NCBI RefSeq assembly: GCF_000764305.2
Contig: NW_025939095.1
Coordinates: 1 to 64,000 of the forward strand
DNA from: Hyalella azteca
Lineage: Eukaryota; Arthropoda; Malacostraca; Amphipoda; Hyalellidae
DNA length: 64,000 nucleotides
Direction: 5' to 3'
The position numbers were made by a program, and so were the translations under genes. The notes under the pieces are model-generated. The model was given only the letters and a program-made list of their open reading frames with translations, did no database searches and was not told the origin of the DNA. This document shows positions 45,047 through 57,289 of the stretch, one piece after another. Within the stretch, counting starts at the first letter, position 1, and each line of letters opens with the position of its first letter.

Positions 45047-45253
45047 GAAAAATATATGTTCAGATTTGAAATGCCTAGCTCCTTATCGAACCCGGTGGAA
45101 GTCTAGTAGCTTCTTCAAACTATCGCCAGTCATGAAAAGATCCGGTCAAATGACACGAGTTTAGATCTATGAACAAGGCACGAAATGGAAAAGAATCGGC
45201 GACAGGCCACATCAGGCCTACACTTCAGAGCCGACATCACTATGTTATGTTAA
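45047..45253 (+). mobile_element. CR1-like 3' end
   Basis: Reads CSDLKCLAPYRTRWKSSSFF on the plus strand, then a short UTR containing aagaatcggcgacaggcc and a terminal tatgttatgtta. It is the reference copy for related 3' ends at 19,489-19,585 and 56,815-57,055. Confidence 0.8.
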
Positions 45254-46295
45254 TTAGCTTATAATTGATAGTGTCAAATATTTTAGCCTTTTGAAAACGC
45301 TTTTTATCACTTGGGTTTTTTTTTAAAGTAAAACTGCAGCTGTCTTTTAGCAAAGTCGTGCAGCATTACAGTCAAACATTTTTTCATTATTCAAATCTTA
45401 AATAACTGTGACTGGGAATGGAAATTCAACTCTACTTTTACCGACACGTAGATTTGAGGAAAGCCCGATCCTCCGTAGGATCTGAAAGTGTCCCGACAAA
45501 GAGGACTGATTTTTTTTCTGTAATTCACGTCCTTTATTTCAAGTGGCTGAGGAAAAGTAACACAATTTAATTATGAAACGATTTTTCCTGAAGAAGAGGC
45601 AAATTATATAGTTTTTTTAACAGGAATACCATCACTCATCGTTATTAGAATTAATAAGTCACTAATTCTGCCAGTAGCTTAATCTATTCCTACTATATGT
45701 TTTGAATGTACTGATTACATTCGATTCGGTAGAGCTACAGGTTATATAAGTGGTTAATAATAAGAATAACTTGGCGGCTACGTTTAAGAATAAATCATGT
45801 TTGGTCTGTAGACTAGCTGATTCCAGCCGACGTAAAATTTTTACAGCTAGCTAAGTCTCGAACTCGTTACACCCTGCAAGTTCAATCTTACTGTTCTAAC
45901 AGAACGCTCGTTTCTGCCGGAAGGGGTACACCGGAACGCTCGAACTATTGTCATTGTGTACACAACAGCATTCCCATTCACGTAAATGAAATGATTAATT
46001 CGCCTCAGTTCCTGGAATATAAAATTGGAATCGATGAAGAAACTCCAAGAAGCTTTACATGATTCTCTTTTGATCTTTTACTCATTCGAAACTTCAGATC
46101 AGCTACATTGATGTGAATTCAAACATTTTTATTTTTTACAACAGAACTATCTAGAACGACCGAAAAACGAACTTGGTAGTTTATTTGAGCATTTAATGGA
46201 TACGAGAGAAATCATTCTCCGAGTTTTTTCCGCGCCGTGACAATGTACACAGGCACAGTCAGAGTCCACCGTCATTGGTGTAATCATTGGAAGAT
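45254..46295. other. Intergenic stretch
   Basis: No gene. A possible tRNA-like box-B motif (GAGTTCGAGAC on the minus strand, about 45,847-45,857) with an upstream box-A-like stretch hints at another SINE head, with low certainty. Confidence 0.4.
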
Positions 46296-46296
46296 T

Positions 46297-46510
46297 TAAT
46301 AATAATAATAATAATAGCTGTTTCAGTGTTTATTAGGCCGTAGGCCTGTCGCCGATTCTTAACATCGCAGAACATTCGCAGCATTTTGCGGTCTCGAACT
46401 CGCAACTCACTGCTACAATTCTGCTGTGCTTAACGGCCCGGCCTCCTAGCCGATTCTGACCAGAAACTGGCGCACAGAGCTGGGATCGAACCCGCGCCTC
46501 TCTGCTCCAT
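46297..46510 (-). mobile_element. tRNA-derived SINE whose 3' end matches the CR1-like family
   Basis: Minus-strand order: a box-B motif (GGCGCGGGTTCGATCCCAG, about 46,490), an unrelated body, then aagaatcggcgacaggcctacggcct, and an (ATT)n tail at 46,297-46,316. The 18-bp stretch aagaatcggcgacaggcc is identical to that in the CR1-like 3' ends of this window. The head appears 5'-truncated. It lies 3' of the lectin gene's stop codon and may be in its 3' flank or UTR. Confidence 0.72.
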
Positions 46511-46662
46511 TCTTGGTACTCTGAACTTTACACTGGTTTTTGAATGGCTTCTACAGTATACACAACGTGGCTTTACTTGAACCCATAATTTTTTTCTAAA
46601 AATAATGCCAAAACTCTTAAAAGTGCACTAGAAGATCTTGATAACCATCCTTATTTATCAGC

Positions 46663-49600
46663 TCAAAGTTTTTCACAGACATAAGCGTTCTTCATGGAGC
46701 AGGACACCGCCATTAGCCCCGTAGTTGCCATCACGGCGCAGTGGCGGGAAGCAGAGTTGGTCGGAGCGAAGCCGTCCGTCCAATGTTCGCCTGGTATCGC
46801 GGACCCGGAGAAAAGGTACACCCAAGCATCAGGCGAGAAAACCGAAGTGCCGCTCGTCCAGTGCATTGAGTTCGAACTGGGCTCTGGAAACGAACTCATG
46901 TTATCAACTGAGAGCTTGCGATGGTTGAAAAAGCTTGTCAGAAACCAATGAAATTGAACTATTGCCAAAGGTCATTCGATAGTTAGTTAGTAAAATGAGG
47001 AGGGACCTATCTTAGAAAATTTGTCAGCTCGATTTGATATTTTCGATCGAATACATATATCGTCTATTTTGTACTATGTATAAATTGAATAATCATCAAT
47101 GTACTTTTGTGTACTTTACTCTAGTTTTTGAGAAACAAATGTGGTGCCAGGCAGCCAGCATAAATGAAACTAAATCCACTGTTAGAAAATATGAATGAGT
47201 AATTCAAACGTAATTTAAATGTCCGTAAATTTCAACGAGGACTTAAATTGCGAAATATTAATTGATCTAATTGCTAGATCTCAAATGGTTGCTATTCAAG
47301 GTCAGTCTTGTCGCTCTTTAATAAAACGAGATTATTTTTTTTAAATGCTTATTGTTGCGCTCAATTGTTAAAAATAAGGTCAATCTTTCTATATACAAGA
47401 ATAAATTTTTTAATTGTTATCTCCAATAGGTATGTCGTTTCTGTTAGGAACCGTCAAGCTAGATATTACCCGCAACTAATGAGTTGTTTACATTACGTGC
47501 CTAGCCTTAGGAAAAAGCAATAACGTGTGCTTTTACATGTAATTCTTTCCTTACATAATGACACTGTTAATTATAGAAGATATCCCAAAAGTCAAGTGAA
47601 AACCTTACAGCATCCTAATTCTTAACCATAAGTTCTCCGTACAGTATCCTAATTCTTAGCCATAAGTTTCCAAAATCTGACCTGTGAACTTGCGTTTGAC
47701 TTGTGCCGGCCAGTCCCTGTCGTCCAGAGGCAGCTGAGCGAGCACAGCTCCCTTCTTGGCGCAGCCCGCGACAGCTTCAAGGAACGACACGGCGTCGCTC
47801 ACGACCAGCCAACAGCCGCCACTTGCGACGCTCACCCAGCCACCTGACTCGTCGCATACGCCTTCTAGGGCGTCTGTTGTAAGAGTAACTTACTTGAAAT
47901 AATCAGTTATAGAAAAGGAAGAAAATAAATTTCACCTAAAATGGTACGACTACATAAATTATTGTCTGAGATGAGGACATGACTACGTCAACATGTAAGT
48001 CAAGGTCTCATGGTTTAAAATTAAATTATGCTATGTATTGTCGGTTAATCAGTTCAATATACTGTTTTATCATCCGGATCGCCTTTAATAGCAGCCTACG
48101 TATGGATGAAGATAGAATAACTCAATTAAATCAATTCTGCCTCCCATAATTATGGTTTTTATTTCTAACCAGAGTCTAGATAGTAGTAGGTGGTTTTGGG
48201 GGAGCGGCTTGCGTAGTAAATATTTTTCTCATCGACGTCAGCCCCATAGACTTGGGTCCCGGTGCGCAGCTCGCGTTCCATTAGCTTGGTCTTATTCTCA
48301 AGCTGCTCCGTCCTGAAAAGCGCCAGAGCAAGGGACTTCTGTAGAGAGTCCACCGATAACTTGAGGGCGTTTACTGTTGTCGCAGTGGCGGTACTCGTAT
48401 CCACTCCGCTCTTGAGTTCCGACACGTGTCTTCGTAAGAAGTCCATCTACACAACGAAATAAAGACGTAAATTTTCCAAAAGAATGCATGGTTTCTATGA
48501 ATTTTTATGATAATATAAGAAGGGTTTAATCTTATTTCAGAGTATCAGAAAGTTTAAACTAATATTTAAGTTTATCTGCTCACATTAAAAGACTGTTTGT
48601 TAAGTTTGTTCTCGAGCTTGCGTGCAGTGTTCTGTAGAGACATCTGTTGTGAAGTGGTCGACAGAATGTCGGTGTCGTGTCGACCCAGTTTGTAGAAGAC
48701 GTTGTTCAGTTTCAGCTCGTCTTCCTATGAGCAAACGGCACGTATTTAACCAATGCATGGTAAAATATACCGCATTCACCTAATCGAAAAAAAAATCTTA
48801 ATTTTTTTAATATGGGAGTAATTTTATGGCTTTAATGACTGTCACACCAATTCTATTTTTGCATTTAATTCATTTTCATATAAGGTGAGTTTTTGTGTCA
48901 TAAAAATTGTGTCATAAAAAAATTCAAGCATAAGTTGTGCACATTTTCCGAAGCTAAACATACTCCTGACTTTGGATCAGTTTTAAACTTCAAATAATTT
49001 CTATCCACTGCTGATTCTTTCTTGGACTTTACCTAAAAAACATACTTGCTTTCCTGTTATGAAAATAGATTGAGTCCGACGCCTATTAATTCTACTACAA
49101 TCAAACATTATTTTCACAATATATACAATCCCGAACCTTTATTGCTTTTGACAGTTCCTCAAGTTGCGCTAGGAGGCCTTCATGTCCTCTCTGCAGCGAG
49201 TCCAGCAGACTGTCGGTGCCGTCCGTCAACATGCGGCTGAGCGTCCCGGAACTGATTGTGATGCATCGTGACATTAGGAAATGCAGACATAAAAAATTTT
49301 ACTATAGGCTGTAACATTTTCGATCGTTAAAAATTTACGTTGCTTCTCGCTAGTGCTGCCATTTTACAGTGCCTAACAAATTGGTCGATGAAGTAAAATT
49401 TATTTATTATAATTTGTTCATATATTATGACATAGGCTGAGTTGTATTTAGGTTTATCCAACAACATTTCTGTATCGCAACCCATTTTAGTAGAAATCAG
49501 TTTCTAATATGTTGTATCATTTACCGAAAACTTATTAGTCTTTCATAGCTTGAATAAACTATCGACTTGTCTCTCGCTCTGTAGCCGAACCTTCTATTGA

Positions 49601-49715
49601 TAGTGAAGAAGTTCCTCTGGGCCGCGGCTAGTGAAGGCATGCATGATATCACCAGCAGCGGCAGCAGGATTAACGGAGATGTGGTAAGGTGCGTCATTCT
49701 GGCCGAGCACGGCAT
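46663..49715 (-). CDS. Secreted coiled-coil C-type-lectin-fold protein (six exons)
   Basis: Phase-consistent exons: 49,715-49,525 (signal peptide, LILLPLLVISCMPSLAAA), 49,251-49,137, 48,724-48,584, 48,446-48,170, 47,873-47,682, and 46,907-46,663 with the stop. Predicted length is about 386 residues, or 380 if the second Met at 49,697 is used. Exons 2-4 encode heptad-like helical sequence (LLDSLQRGHEGLLAQLEEL, LENKLNKQ, LQKSLALALFRTEQLENK), so oligomerisation is likely. Exons 5-6 form the lectin fold: GCWLVVSDAVSFLEAVAGC, ..., AWVYLFSG, HWTDG, RHCAVM and KNAYVCEKL with the conserved cysteines. EPN/QPD and WND calcium-site motifs are missing, and WIGL is not recognisable, so classical calcium-dependent sugar binding is doubtful. 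Donors such as GTTCGG (exon 2) and GTTAGA (exon 4) are weak; exon 1 could instead end at aagaag|gttcgg in the same phase. Confidence 0.82.
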
Positions 49716-52340
49716 CGAACAACACTTCACGTGGAATGGAAACTGGAAAAAGATAGTGAAAATATTCCGGATATTAGATATGAGATGCGTTGGCAAATTG
49801 ATGAAATTGCATAGAGCGGTGAAAGAAAATTACGTGAAAAATATGGAATTTGAGTTTTTTGCATATGCTCGATCAAAAAATAACATAATTTCAGTTAATT
49901 ATTCTCGTGTTTTTTTCAGCTCCATAAGTAGTTAAATAAAAACGAGAGAAAAAAAGGTAATGATTCTAGGGGTCTTAGCTGGAGTGCTGCTTTGAAAATT
50001 CTTTTATGATTCCAAATGTTGTCGTTTGATGCGTATGGAAAGAATTTTGCCTTAGTTTGGAAAAAATTAAATCGCGCGAAAATAAAGTTAAGAGCCTCGT
50101 GCTGTTTCATTAAATTCGTTCAACGAATTCGATCAAATGAGATTTTACAACAAAATTATTTCAAGGTGCAAAATTACAAAGAAATGGAAACGAAAACTCT
50201 TTTGTGAGGTTCGACCAATAGAAATTCCTGTAGCAGCTCATTTTTAACACGAAATTGGCAAATAGAGTAATAGTTCAATATTTCATTCCCGTGCAGTATT
50301 GCCAGTGAAAATTGATAGCTTGAATGAATAAACCCGGTGCTGTCATGCAAATTACGTAATATAAGTTTCGACGAGATAAAACAATTAGAAATGTAACCGA
50401 TTTATGTCGGTTATATCCCAAGTTGCCCACGTTTTTTAGGTAGGTTTATCCCAAGTTGCTTGGACAACGCACAGCAACAACCGTACCTCTGTCCTTGAAT
50501 CCTAAAAGAATATTACACAACATATCTTGCATTACAGGTTAGCTTATATATAATTCAGTCAGAGAGTTGTAGTCTCATCATCTCATTTTCATACGTGATG
50601 TCACGAACGCCACGGCTTCACATTCCTAATAAATTGGTAAACACTCCTCTTGACATGCGATGTTCAACGCTCGCCCCTGTTTGATACCGAGCTGCCTGGC
50701 TGAACACATGCTATATGCGACCTGCATGAAATTGTGAGATACTGTGACACTCCTTTGGTTTGCCTATCGAAGGAGCGACTTTTCAAGGCGTCATCGCTAA
50801 CGTTGTGGTATGTGCGCGTATTTCTTGCTTGTTTCAAAGAGATCTAAGATTTTCTCCCAGTGAATTATTTTGATAATTTATCAGTGAATTATATATACAT
50901 AAATATATAGGTGAATTTGTATTTGAATATGTTGAATTTGAATATTTACGCGGTTGACATAGTGCTGCTACGAATGCGATTTTTTAACCCTCGAGATAGA
51001 ATACAAAAGCAGGGATTAACATTTTTAGACAGATGTTCACTCTTAGTTTTTCACCGGAGCTTTTCGTCTGCCAGACGAGCTCAAAACAAAATCATTAAAA
51101 CAAAATCAACGATTCAGAAGCAGTCTAGAAAAATTGAACTTTGAAATATTTCGAAATTAGCTTACCAATTAAGAACCCTAACAGAGGATTAATTTGTGGT
51201 AGAAAAGAGAATTGGGATCAATTTGAGAATCTCTTAAATGGAAGTTTCTTCTTTCAGCCTTCTTTGCATTATGACGATGACTAATTTTATTGTAAGAACG
51301 AGACAAGTAGTAGGTGAATCCTACACGTTGATCATTCCTTGTCGACTCGTACCAATGAGTCTGATGTGTTATCTTCTAGCAGGAACGAGGCCTGCACACT
51401 TCAAGCTCTTGAATCCTAGTTCGATTTTTCGTTTCCGTTTTTCTAACGCTACTGTAAAATTTGATGAAGCACAGCGTCTCTCGTGTAACATGCACACTAT
51501 GAAGCGATATATCTGCATCACAAGTGACACTTGCTGCCACTACTCGTAGCTTCTGCAGCTCCCCACTTCACTCTCTTTGAAGTCTTTCAGAAGCAAACCA
51601 GGCGGGCACTTAAATTCAGAGTGGGTAAGCGACTCATGCCTACAGTCTGATAACTTGTGACCGGCAGGCGGCTGCTATTAAGCTATTAAGAGTGGCCCTG
51701 CTACTACAGATACTCGCGCTGCATGGGATAAGTCGTGTCAGAGAACCATGCTTGACCGTCTCCATACCTTGCCATCATGTGCTCCTAGGGCGGTACTATC
51801 AGAGCTCTCTTAAGTACACGTTGCGGCCTAAGTACACCAAGCGGCAGTTTTTTTGTTCTGGGATTGGTGGGTTGAGCTTGGAAAGCCGTCAGTGATTGGC
51901 TTACGAATCTCGTAATAATTTTTGATAGTACGGCCCCATCTGATTAGTTCTTACTGTGTTTGTTTTATTGATTATCTCGCCACTTTCAGACATAAGAGTC
52001 ACTATTAAATATCTAATTTCACTCGTTCATTCTGGTGGGGTCATGTCTTACGTCAATTAGGATCAGTTGATGGGATAAAATCCAATTTAAAACTTTCGAA
52101 AAACAAAGAAAAACGAATCTTCTTGGCTTTTTATTTCATTTAATTCATTTACGTTAAAAAATTATTTTTAATTTTATTTCATTTGATTCCTTTATCTTTG
52201 ACCGAAAGAAAGAATAAAATACACTAAGAATAACACCACAAAATCGAACAATAAACGATTTTCTAGTATTTCTTCGAGGAACTAAAACTAAAAGCTCTAA
52301 TTAAAATCTTTTTGTGCAATATTACTTTTCGGGGAGTGCA
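49716..52340. other. Upstream region of lectin gene / intergenic
   Basis: Would hold the lectin promoter. I see no reliable core-promoter motif, gene or transposon. Open frames at 50,911 and 51,238 (plus) have no family resemblance. Confidence 0.5.
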
Positions 52341-52354
52341 TCGTGGACTAATGG

Positions 52355-52393
52355 CCAGAACCTTACGTGATACGGTATCACGTAAGGTTCTGG
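52355..52393. repeat. 39-bp near-perfect palindrome
   Basis: The 19-base arm ccagaaccttacgtgatac (52,355-52,373) is followed after a single g by its exact complement (52,375-52,393). A second, weaker inverted motif (ggtatcactgatacc) follows at 52,408-52,422. It could form a hairpin or cruciform. Confidence 0.92.
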
Positions 52394-52429
52394 TATCGTA
52401 AGGTATCACTGATACCTTATAACAAATCT

Positions 52430-55400
52430 CATATTCTAGCAATAATATATATTTAGTAAGTGAGTGGGAAGCCTAAATTCACTCCTACCTCGCACGTTAT
52501 TTATCTGCTACTTCGCGGCGCATGTGTCGTCGCTATGCAGTTAATTGAAAATGCGAGTTTCAAAATGAAAAGAAAAATGCAGCCACGCTCCTCATGCAAT
52601 GTCGCTCATAGGAATGTTAGCACCTCAACTTCGCTGAGTCGACTCACATGTACGATAATTACGAGCATTCATTCATACTTAAAGAATATTACTTACCTCT
52701 GATGAAAAAAATATGCGGCAAGCAGTAGCTATAAAACAACTACGCAGGTTACACGGGAGAAAGTTTGCTTTGCAAAAACTTTTCAATATCTTAGAGTTGT
52801 TGTGTCCTATAAATTTTTTTCGTAATTTTTAGTTTTGTTTTCTTGAGGATCTTTGGGAATATATATAGTATCTAAACTCCAGAGAAGTTTTAAATAAAAC
52901 TTGCATTCGATTATGTCAAACTCGTCTCAACTAAATACTCCAACCTAAATATACAAATTTGGTAAGATGGAGCCTCTACTCTACCCTATTCTGTATGTAC
53001 TTGAACTGTTTTACGCTTCCATGAACGAAGTCTTCCGAAAATATGTTTTCAATTGACGGAATGGTTTACATAGTTGTCTTGTATTAGTATACTCAATGCA
53101 TTAACATAAATATAATGATGCGAGCCAGGCTAGGTACTCTGTATAAATAGGTACAAGAAGTTGGCTTGAAAAGGAGTAGTTGTGATGACAAACAAGCTGT
53201 CATCACCAATCAAAGGCAAGCCAGAGAGAACGCTTGCTCAATGGATACGCGCGAGGCAAGTGTTCCGAGGTTACACTCACTGCGTCGTTTTTGTTTTATT
53301 AATCGTTTGAAATAACGCAAATTTCGCATAGTAAATTAAGCGGAAATATTGTGAAATTTTTTAGCCACAGTCACATTAATACCGAGCAATGGCAAGGGTT
53401 GTGAAGTTTGTCAACGGGAAATGACAATTAAATGCATATACAATAAAAAATCACTATTATCCTTTATCTGACATAAATTTACAGACCTGAATTTAATTAA
53501 GGAGTAGAAATCGGGCTTAAAGTCATAAAAAATACAAAGTGCGTGAGAAGTCACTCCGAGATGTACCCAGTAAGTCATCTCTGAAAGTTATTAACGGAGA
53601 CGACCCATAAAATTTGCAAAAATAATTTTTTTTTTCAAATAAAGTTGATAACACTAGCTTTTTTCATTAAAGAATCGTAAAAACATGAGATTGTTTGCAT
53701 AATTTAGCCTCTGTTTATGTTAATTTAACGCATATGGAAATATGGATGGCAGCAAATTACAGAAAGCGAAAAAAATATTCACCCTTGAGCAAAATTTACA
53801 TTATAAGGATTAATATATGAGTTCTGCTAATCATAAATTAAGACTATATGGCACGGTTTTTAACTCCCAAAAGTTTCGTATTTTGACCCACCATTGCAGC
53901 AGACGACCAGTGAAGGACAGATTGGCACGATCCTTCTTTACCCACCTCTACTGCCCGCCTTCTCGTGACCAACTGAAAGTTCGTCACGTCACGACTCGCG
54001 CAACACGCAGCTCTTATTATGCACAATACGATCATAGTTAACAAAATACGACATATGTTATGATGATTCCGGTGTTCATATTTTTAACCGATTATTTTAC
54101 TTTTAGCCACGCGATTTCTTTTGCATTTCAAAATAAAACACTTTTACTTATGAAATTTTTTATAAATATATGACGTTTACATATATGTTTTAATAGGTTC
54201 ATTCAAAAATTTCGACCCATATAATAAATTATCAGTGATGTGAATTTATATAAATTATCTGATATATCATCTGCAAAATTCTGTATCGATCCCTTTGCAC
54301 TTACAATATTTGTTGGGTTTCTGGGCACCCGCTACCCGCATGTCGAATAAAAAAAAAGCCAGATGCAGTGGCGCCCTTAGGCTCATTTTAGGGCGACTTC
54401 AGCCTCCATAAAATGTTTTTAAGCCCTAAATAATTACAATTTCATTTAGCAAAATGATTCTAATTTTTGTAACAAAAATGCAGTCTAATTAAGTAAAATG
54501 TGGCCTGGGTATAAGTTTGAATAAATAATCATACAACCAGTCATTATTAACTTGAATATGGTCATAAAAAAATCGCTCCTTGCCGAATGGTCCAGAACAT
54601 TTTCAGACTGTTTCAGCTACATTGGAGTCCTTGACAGAGAAGTGAACTTGTGCTCCAAACTCGAACTGAGTTATGTAAGATTGAAAAAAAAATAAACGAA
54701 GGATCGCATATTTGTGATAATTTTCACAGTTTGAGTGAAGTAATCACGATTCTATTGTGTTAAATTTTGCAATACCTGCACAAATTTAGATTTTTGTTAA
54801 TCTTTTTCAAAGCATGAAACCAAATCACATGTTCCGTCATATCTCTGTGAGATTGAGAATGAACTTATTTATTCCGCCACGAGCATTGGTTAGTCACATA
54901 CAAAAGAATTTTCTCAAAGGTTTACTTCCATTTAGCATTGCTACAAAGTATTTTGACAATACAACGGTACACTATGATGGAACACCGTGAAGGAGAAAGC
55001 TTCATAATATAAGAATTTTCCTAAAATCTATTGTAAGTTTAGAGCCTAAAGTTCCGAGGAATAGTCGGAAATTTAGAGCCTAAAGTAGGAATAGTCCCAT
55101 TTTCCATGGTTGAACTATTAATATATATTATTATATACTAATTCAACTATGGGTATCAGCAAATAACATTGTAGAGTTAGCTTCAATCAAAATACTTATT
55201 CTCATTATTTTAAGACAATTAAAGAGAAAATAAAAGAACCATGCGTTTTCATTCCAAACGTGCCATTGTAACACATTTAATATACGGAATTACTCCCGCT
55301 GCCGGCATTTCATGGATCAGACGTCCGCCCTTCAGCGTCCAAAAGTGAACATGTTACATTAAATTCATTTCTCGGAAAGAATCAGCCGCGTTCATCGAGT

Positions 55401-55725
55401 AAACATCTCTACCTAGTGGCTAGTGTCCATCGTGCTTGACTGCGTGAAGTTAACCGGCAAATAATCATCTATAAATCGAGTATAACTTGATCTTGGACCA
55501 CAATAAGAAAATACTTATATAAACCACGAGTATAACTATTAACTAGCAAATGCCAAAGGGTCCGTCGGACTCCGTCCAGTGTCAAGAACTCGGACCTCTC
55601 GGCGGCTATATCATACCTATATATATCCATATCCTTTAACTAATCAAGGCTACATTAGTAACATTACTTTTCTTAAAAATGGTGTCTTATTGTAAGGTGT
55701 CTTAGGTGTAACCTGCAATTCAAGA
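52430..55725. other. Intergenic, no gene recognised
   Basis: AT-rich. Short open frames at 52,460-52,702 and 53,817-54,041 are unsupported. A short direct repeat (atttagagcctaaagt) occurs at about 55,035-55,090. Confidence 0.5.
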
Positions 55726-55734
55726 AACAACATG

Positions 55735-56025
55735 GGTATTATTGCAGATTAACTACATCCAAAAAAAAAAGGTGTTTTTTTTTTAATTATATGTTTTTTG
55801 GGGTGTAGATTACGAATCTGAAATCCATTTTTGGCGGTCGGCATCGGAAAACCGATTTTTTTCGCGACTTACCAACATGGGGGTTACGTAACTTACGTTA
55901 CCCACTCACCTTTATTTACTAACATGGGGGTTAATGGATTTCAGATTCGTAATCTACACCCCAAAAAACATATAATTAAAAAAAAACACCCTTTTTTTTG
56001 GATGTAGTTAATCTGCAATAATACC
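55735..56025. mobile_element. Foldback MITE, family F, copy 1 (291 bp, 9-bp target duplication)
   Basis: Arms starting ggtattattgcagattaact (55,735) and ending with the complement at 56,025 extend about 95 bp. They include the gatgtag/ctacatc, poly-A/T and ggggtgtagattacgaatctg segments. The 9 bp aacaacatg occur immediately on both sides (55,726-55,734 and 56,026-56,034). The core contains two direct copies of aacatgggggtta. It is non-coding. An 8-9 bp duplication is typical of Mutator-like, hAT, P or foldback elements; the superfamily is not decided. Confidence 0.88.
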
Positions 56026-56094
56026 AACAACATGCATACCTAACAGCATAGCTAAGCATAATACGGTATTAATACCTAATGTCAGAGTACATTA

Positions 56095-56795
56095 CATAGT
56101 GACAAACCAGAGATCTTTTAGAATCAATTCATTTTTAATTTCCTCATTTACCCAAGATTTAAACCAATTTCTTATGTATGATAATGCTGGTATCCAGGAT
56201 ACTTTACTGGTCTACTTATAGGGCTCAAAAATGAACTTGAGGGAGAGTCTAAAAAACTCTCTGCTTTGCCACTATCAGTACAAGTTGTAGACTTGTAAGT
56301 TGTAGGCTACTAGGTAGGTAGCCTTACTCTTAGACTGGTAGTGGTAGAGTAGGTAGGCCACATGCCTCTAACAGTGATAATGAGAATATTGTCCCAGAAA
56401 CACCAATACAAATTAGAGGATCCTGCTGTCTGCTGGCCCTCTCTCTTTTAAGGACTAGGCCACTTCGCCACTAGGGGGCTAGGACCGCTAGGTCCCCCTG
56501 GAGGCTGGGGCCTGGGGCCCTGGGCCGTGCCCCCCTCCAGTTTTGTATTTGTAACTACTACAATTGGCCTAGGTTGGCTTTAACATAACTTCATAACATA
56601 ACATACCCAAGCATAGTGGCAAAGCAGAGAGTTTTTTAGACTCTCCCTCAAGTTCATTTGTGAGTCCTATAAGTAGACCAGTAAAGTATCCTGGATACCA
56701 GCATTATCATACTTAAGAAATTGGTTCAAATCTTGAGTATATGAGGAAATTAAAAATGAACTGATTCTAAAGAAGCTCTGGTTTGCCACTTTGTA
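56095..56795. mobile_element. ~700-bp foldback element with ~180-bp inverted arms and GC-rich core
   Basis: The left arm, about 56,097-56,275 (gtgacaaaccagag... to ...tctctgctttgccacta), is repeated inversely at about 56,612-56,793 with roughly 90 percent identity. The 330-bp core contains an unusually GC-rich patch at 56,450-56,545. No target duplication is clear and no protein is encoded. It is unrelated to family F. Confidence 0.8.
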
Positions 56796-56814
56796 GGACC
56801 CAAGTGATGTCAGT

Positions 56815-57055
56815 GCTGTAAGCCTGTCCTGTGCCTGTCCTGGCCTGATTTAGCCTGTTGCCTATTCTTTTCCTAAGACTTTTCGTGCCTTGTTAAGTTG
56901 TTCACACTCACACTCTCACAGCAGAAGATCTAAACTCTAAAGTCATGTCATTTGACCAGATCTTTTCAATTTTCATGACTGACGATGATGAATGATAATG
57001 ATGATAGTTTGAAATAGCTACTAGACTTCCACTGGGTTTGATATGGTGCTAGCCT
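56815..57055 (-). mobile_element. Older CR1-like 3' end
   Basis: The minus strand reads LAPYQTQWKSSSYFKLSS and then a UTR with ggcacgaaaag, aaaagaataggcaacaggc. It is homologous to 45,060-45,240 but more diverged. 5'-truncated. Confidence 0.7.
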
Positions 57056-57251
57056 AGTATGGAATATATCTACTTGGCAAGCCGCGACTGAATTTTTCGA
57101 GCCGTGGTTTTATGGATTTGCCAGCCGTGATTCCATTTCTACGAGCCGTGATTCTATTTCACCGAGCCGTGAATTCCATATCTCGGCCATGAAAAGCCAT
57201 TTACGAGGTGCGAATGCGAATTTATTTACAAAGTTTATGCACGTGTTACCC

Positions 57252-57289
57252 CAGTCTCTTATACACATCTAGATGTGTATAAGAGACAG
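57252..57289. other. Nextera mate-pair junction adapter left in the assembly (artefact)
   Basis: 57,271-57,289 is the 19-bp Tn5 mosaic end agatgtgtataagagacag, and 57,252-57,270 is its inverse complement with one mismatch (cagtctct for ctgtctct). Head-to-head mosaic ends are the circularisation junction adapter of Nextera mate-pair libraries, not a genomic feature. Translation gives the tell-tale SYTHLDVYKR peptide. Sequence on the two sides may not be adjacent in the genome. Confidence 0.97.

Noticed and set aside
53817..54041. Open frames at 53,817-54,041 on both strands as a small gene
   Set aside because: The overlapping frames have no start context, splice sites or family resemblance.
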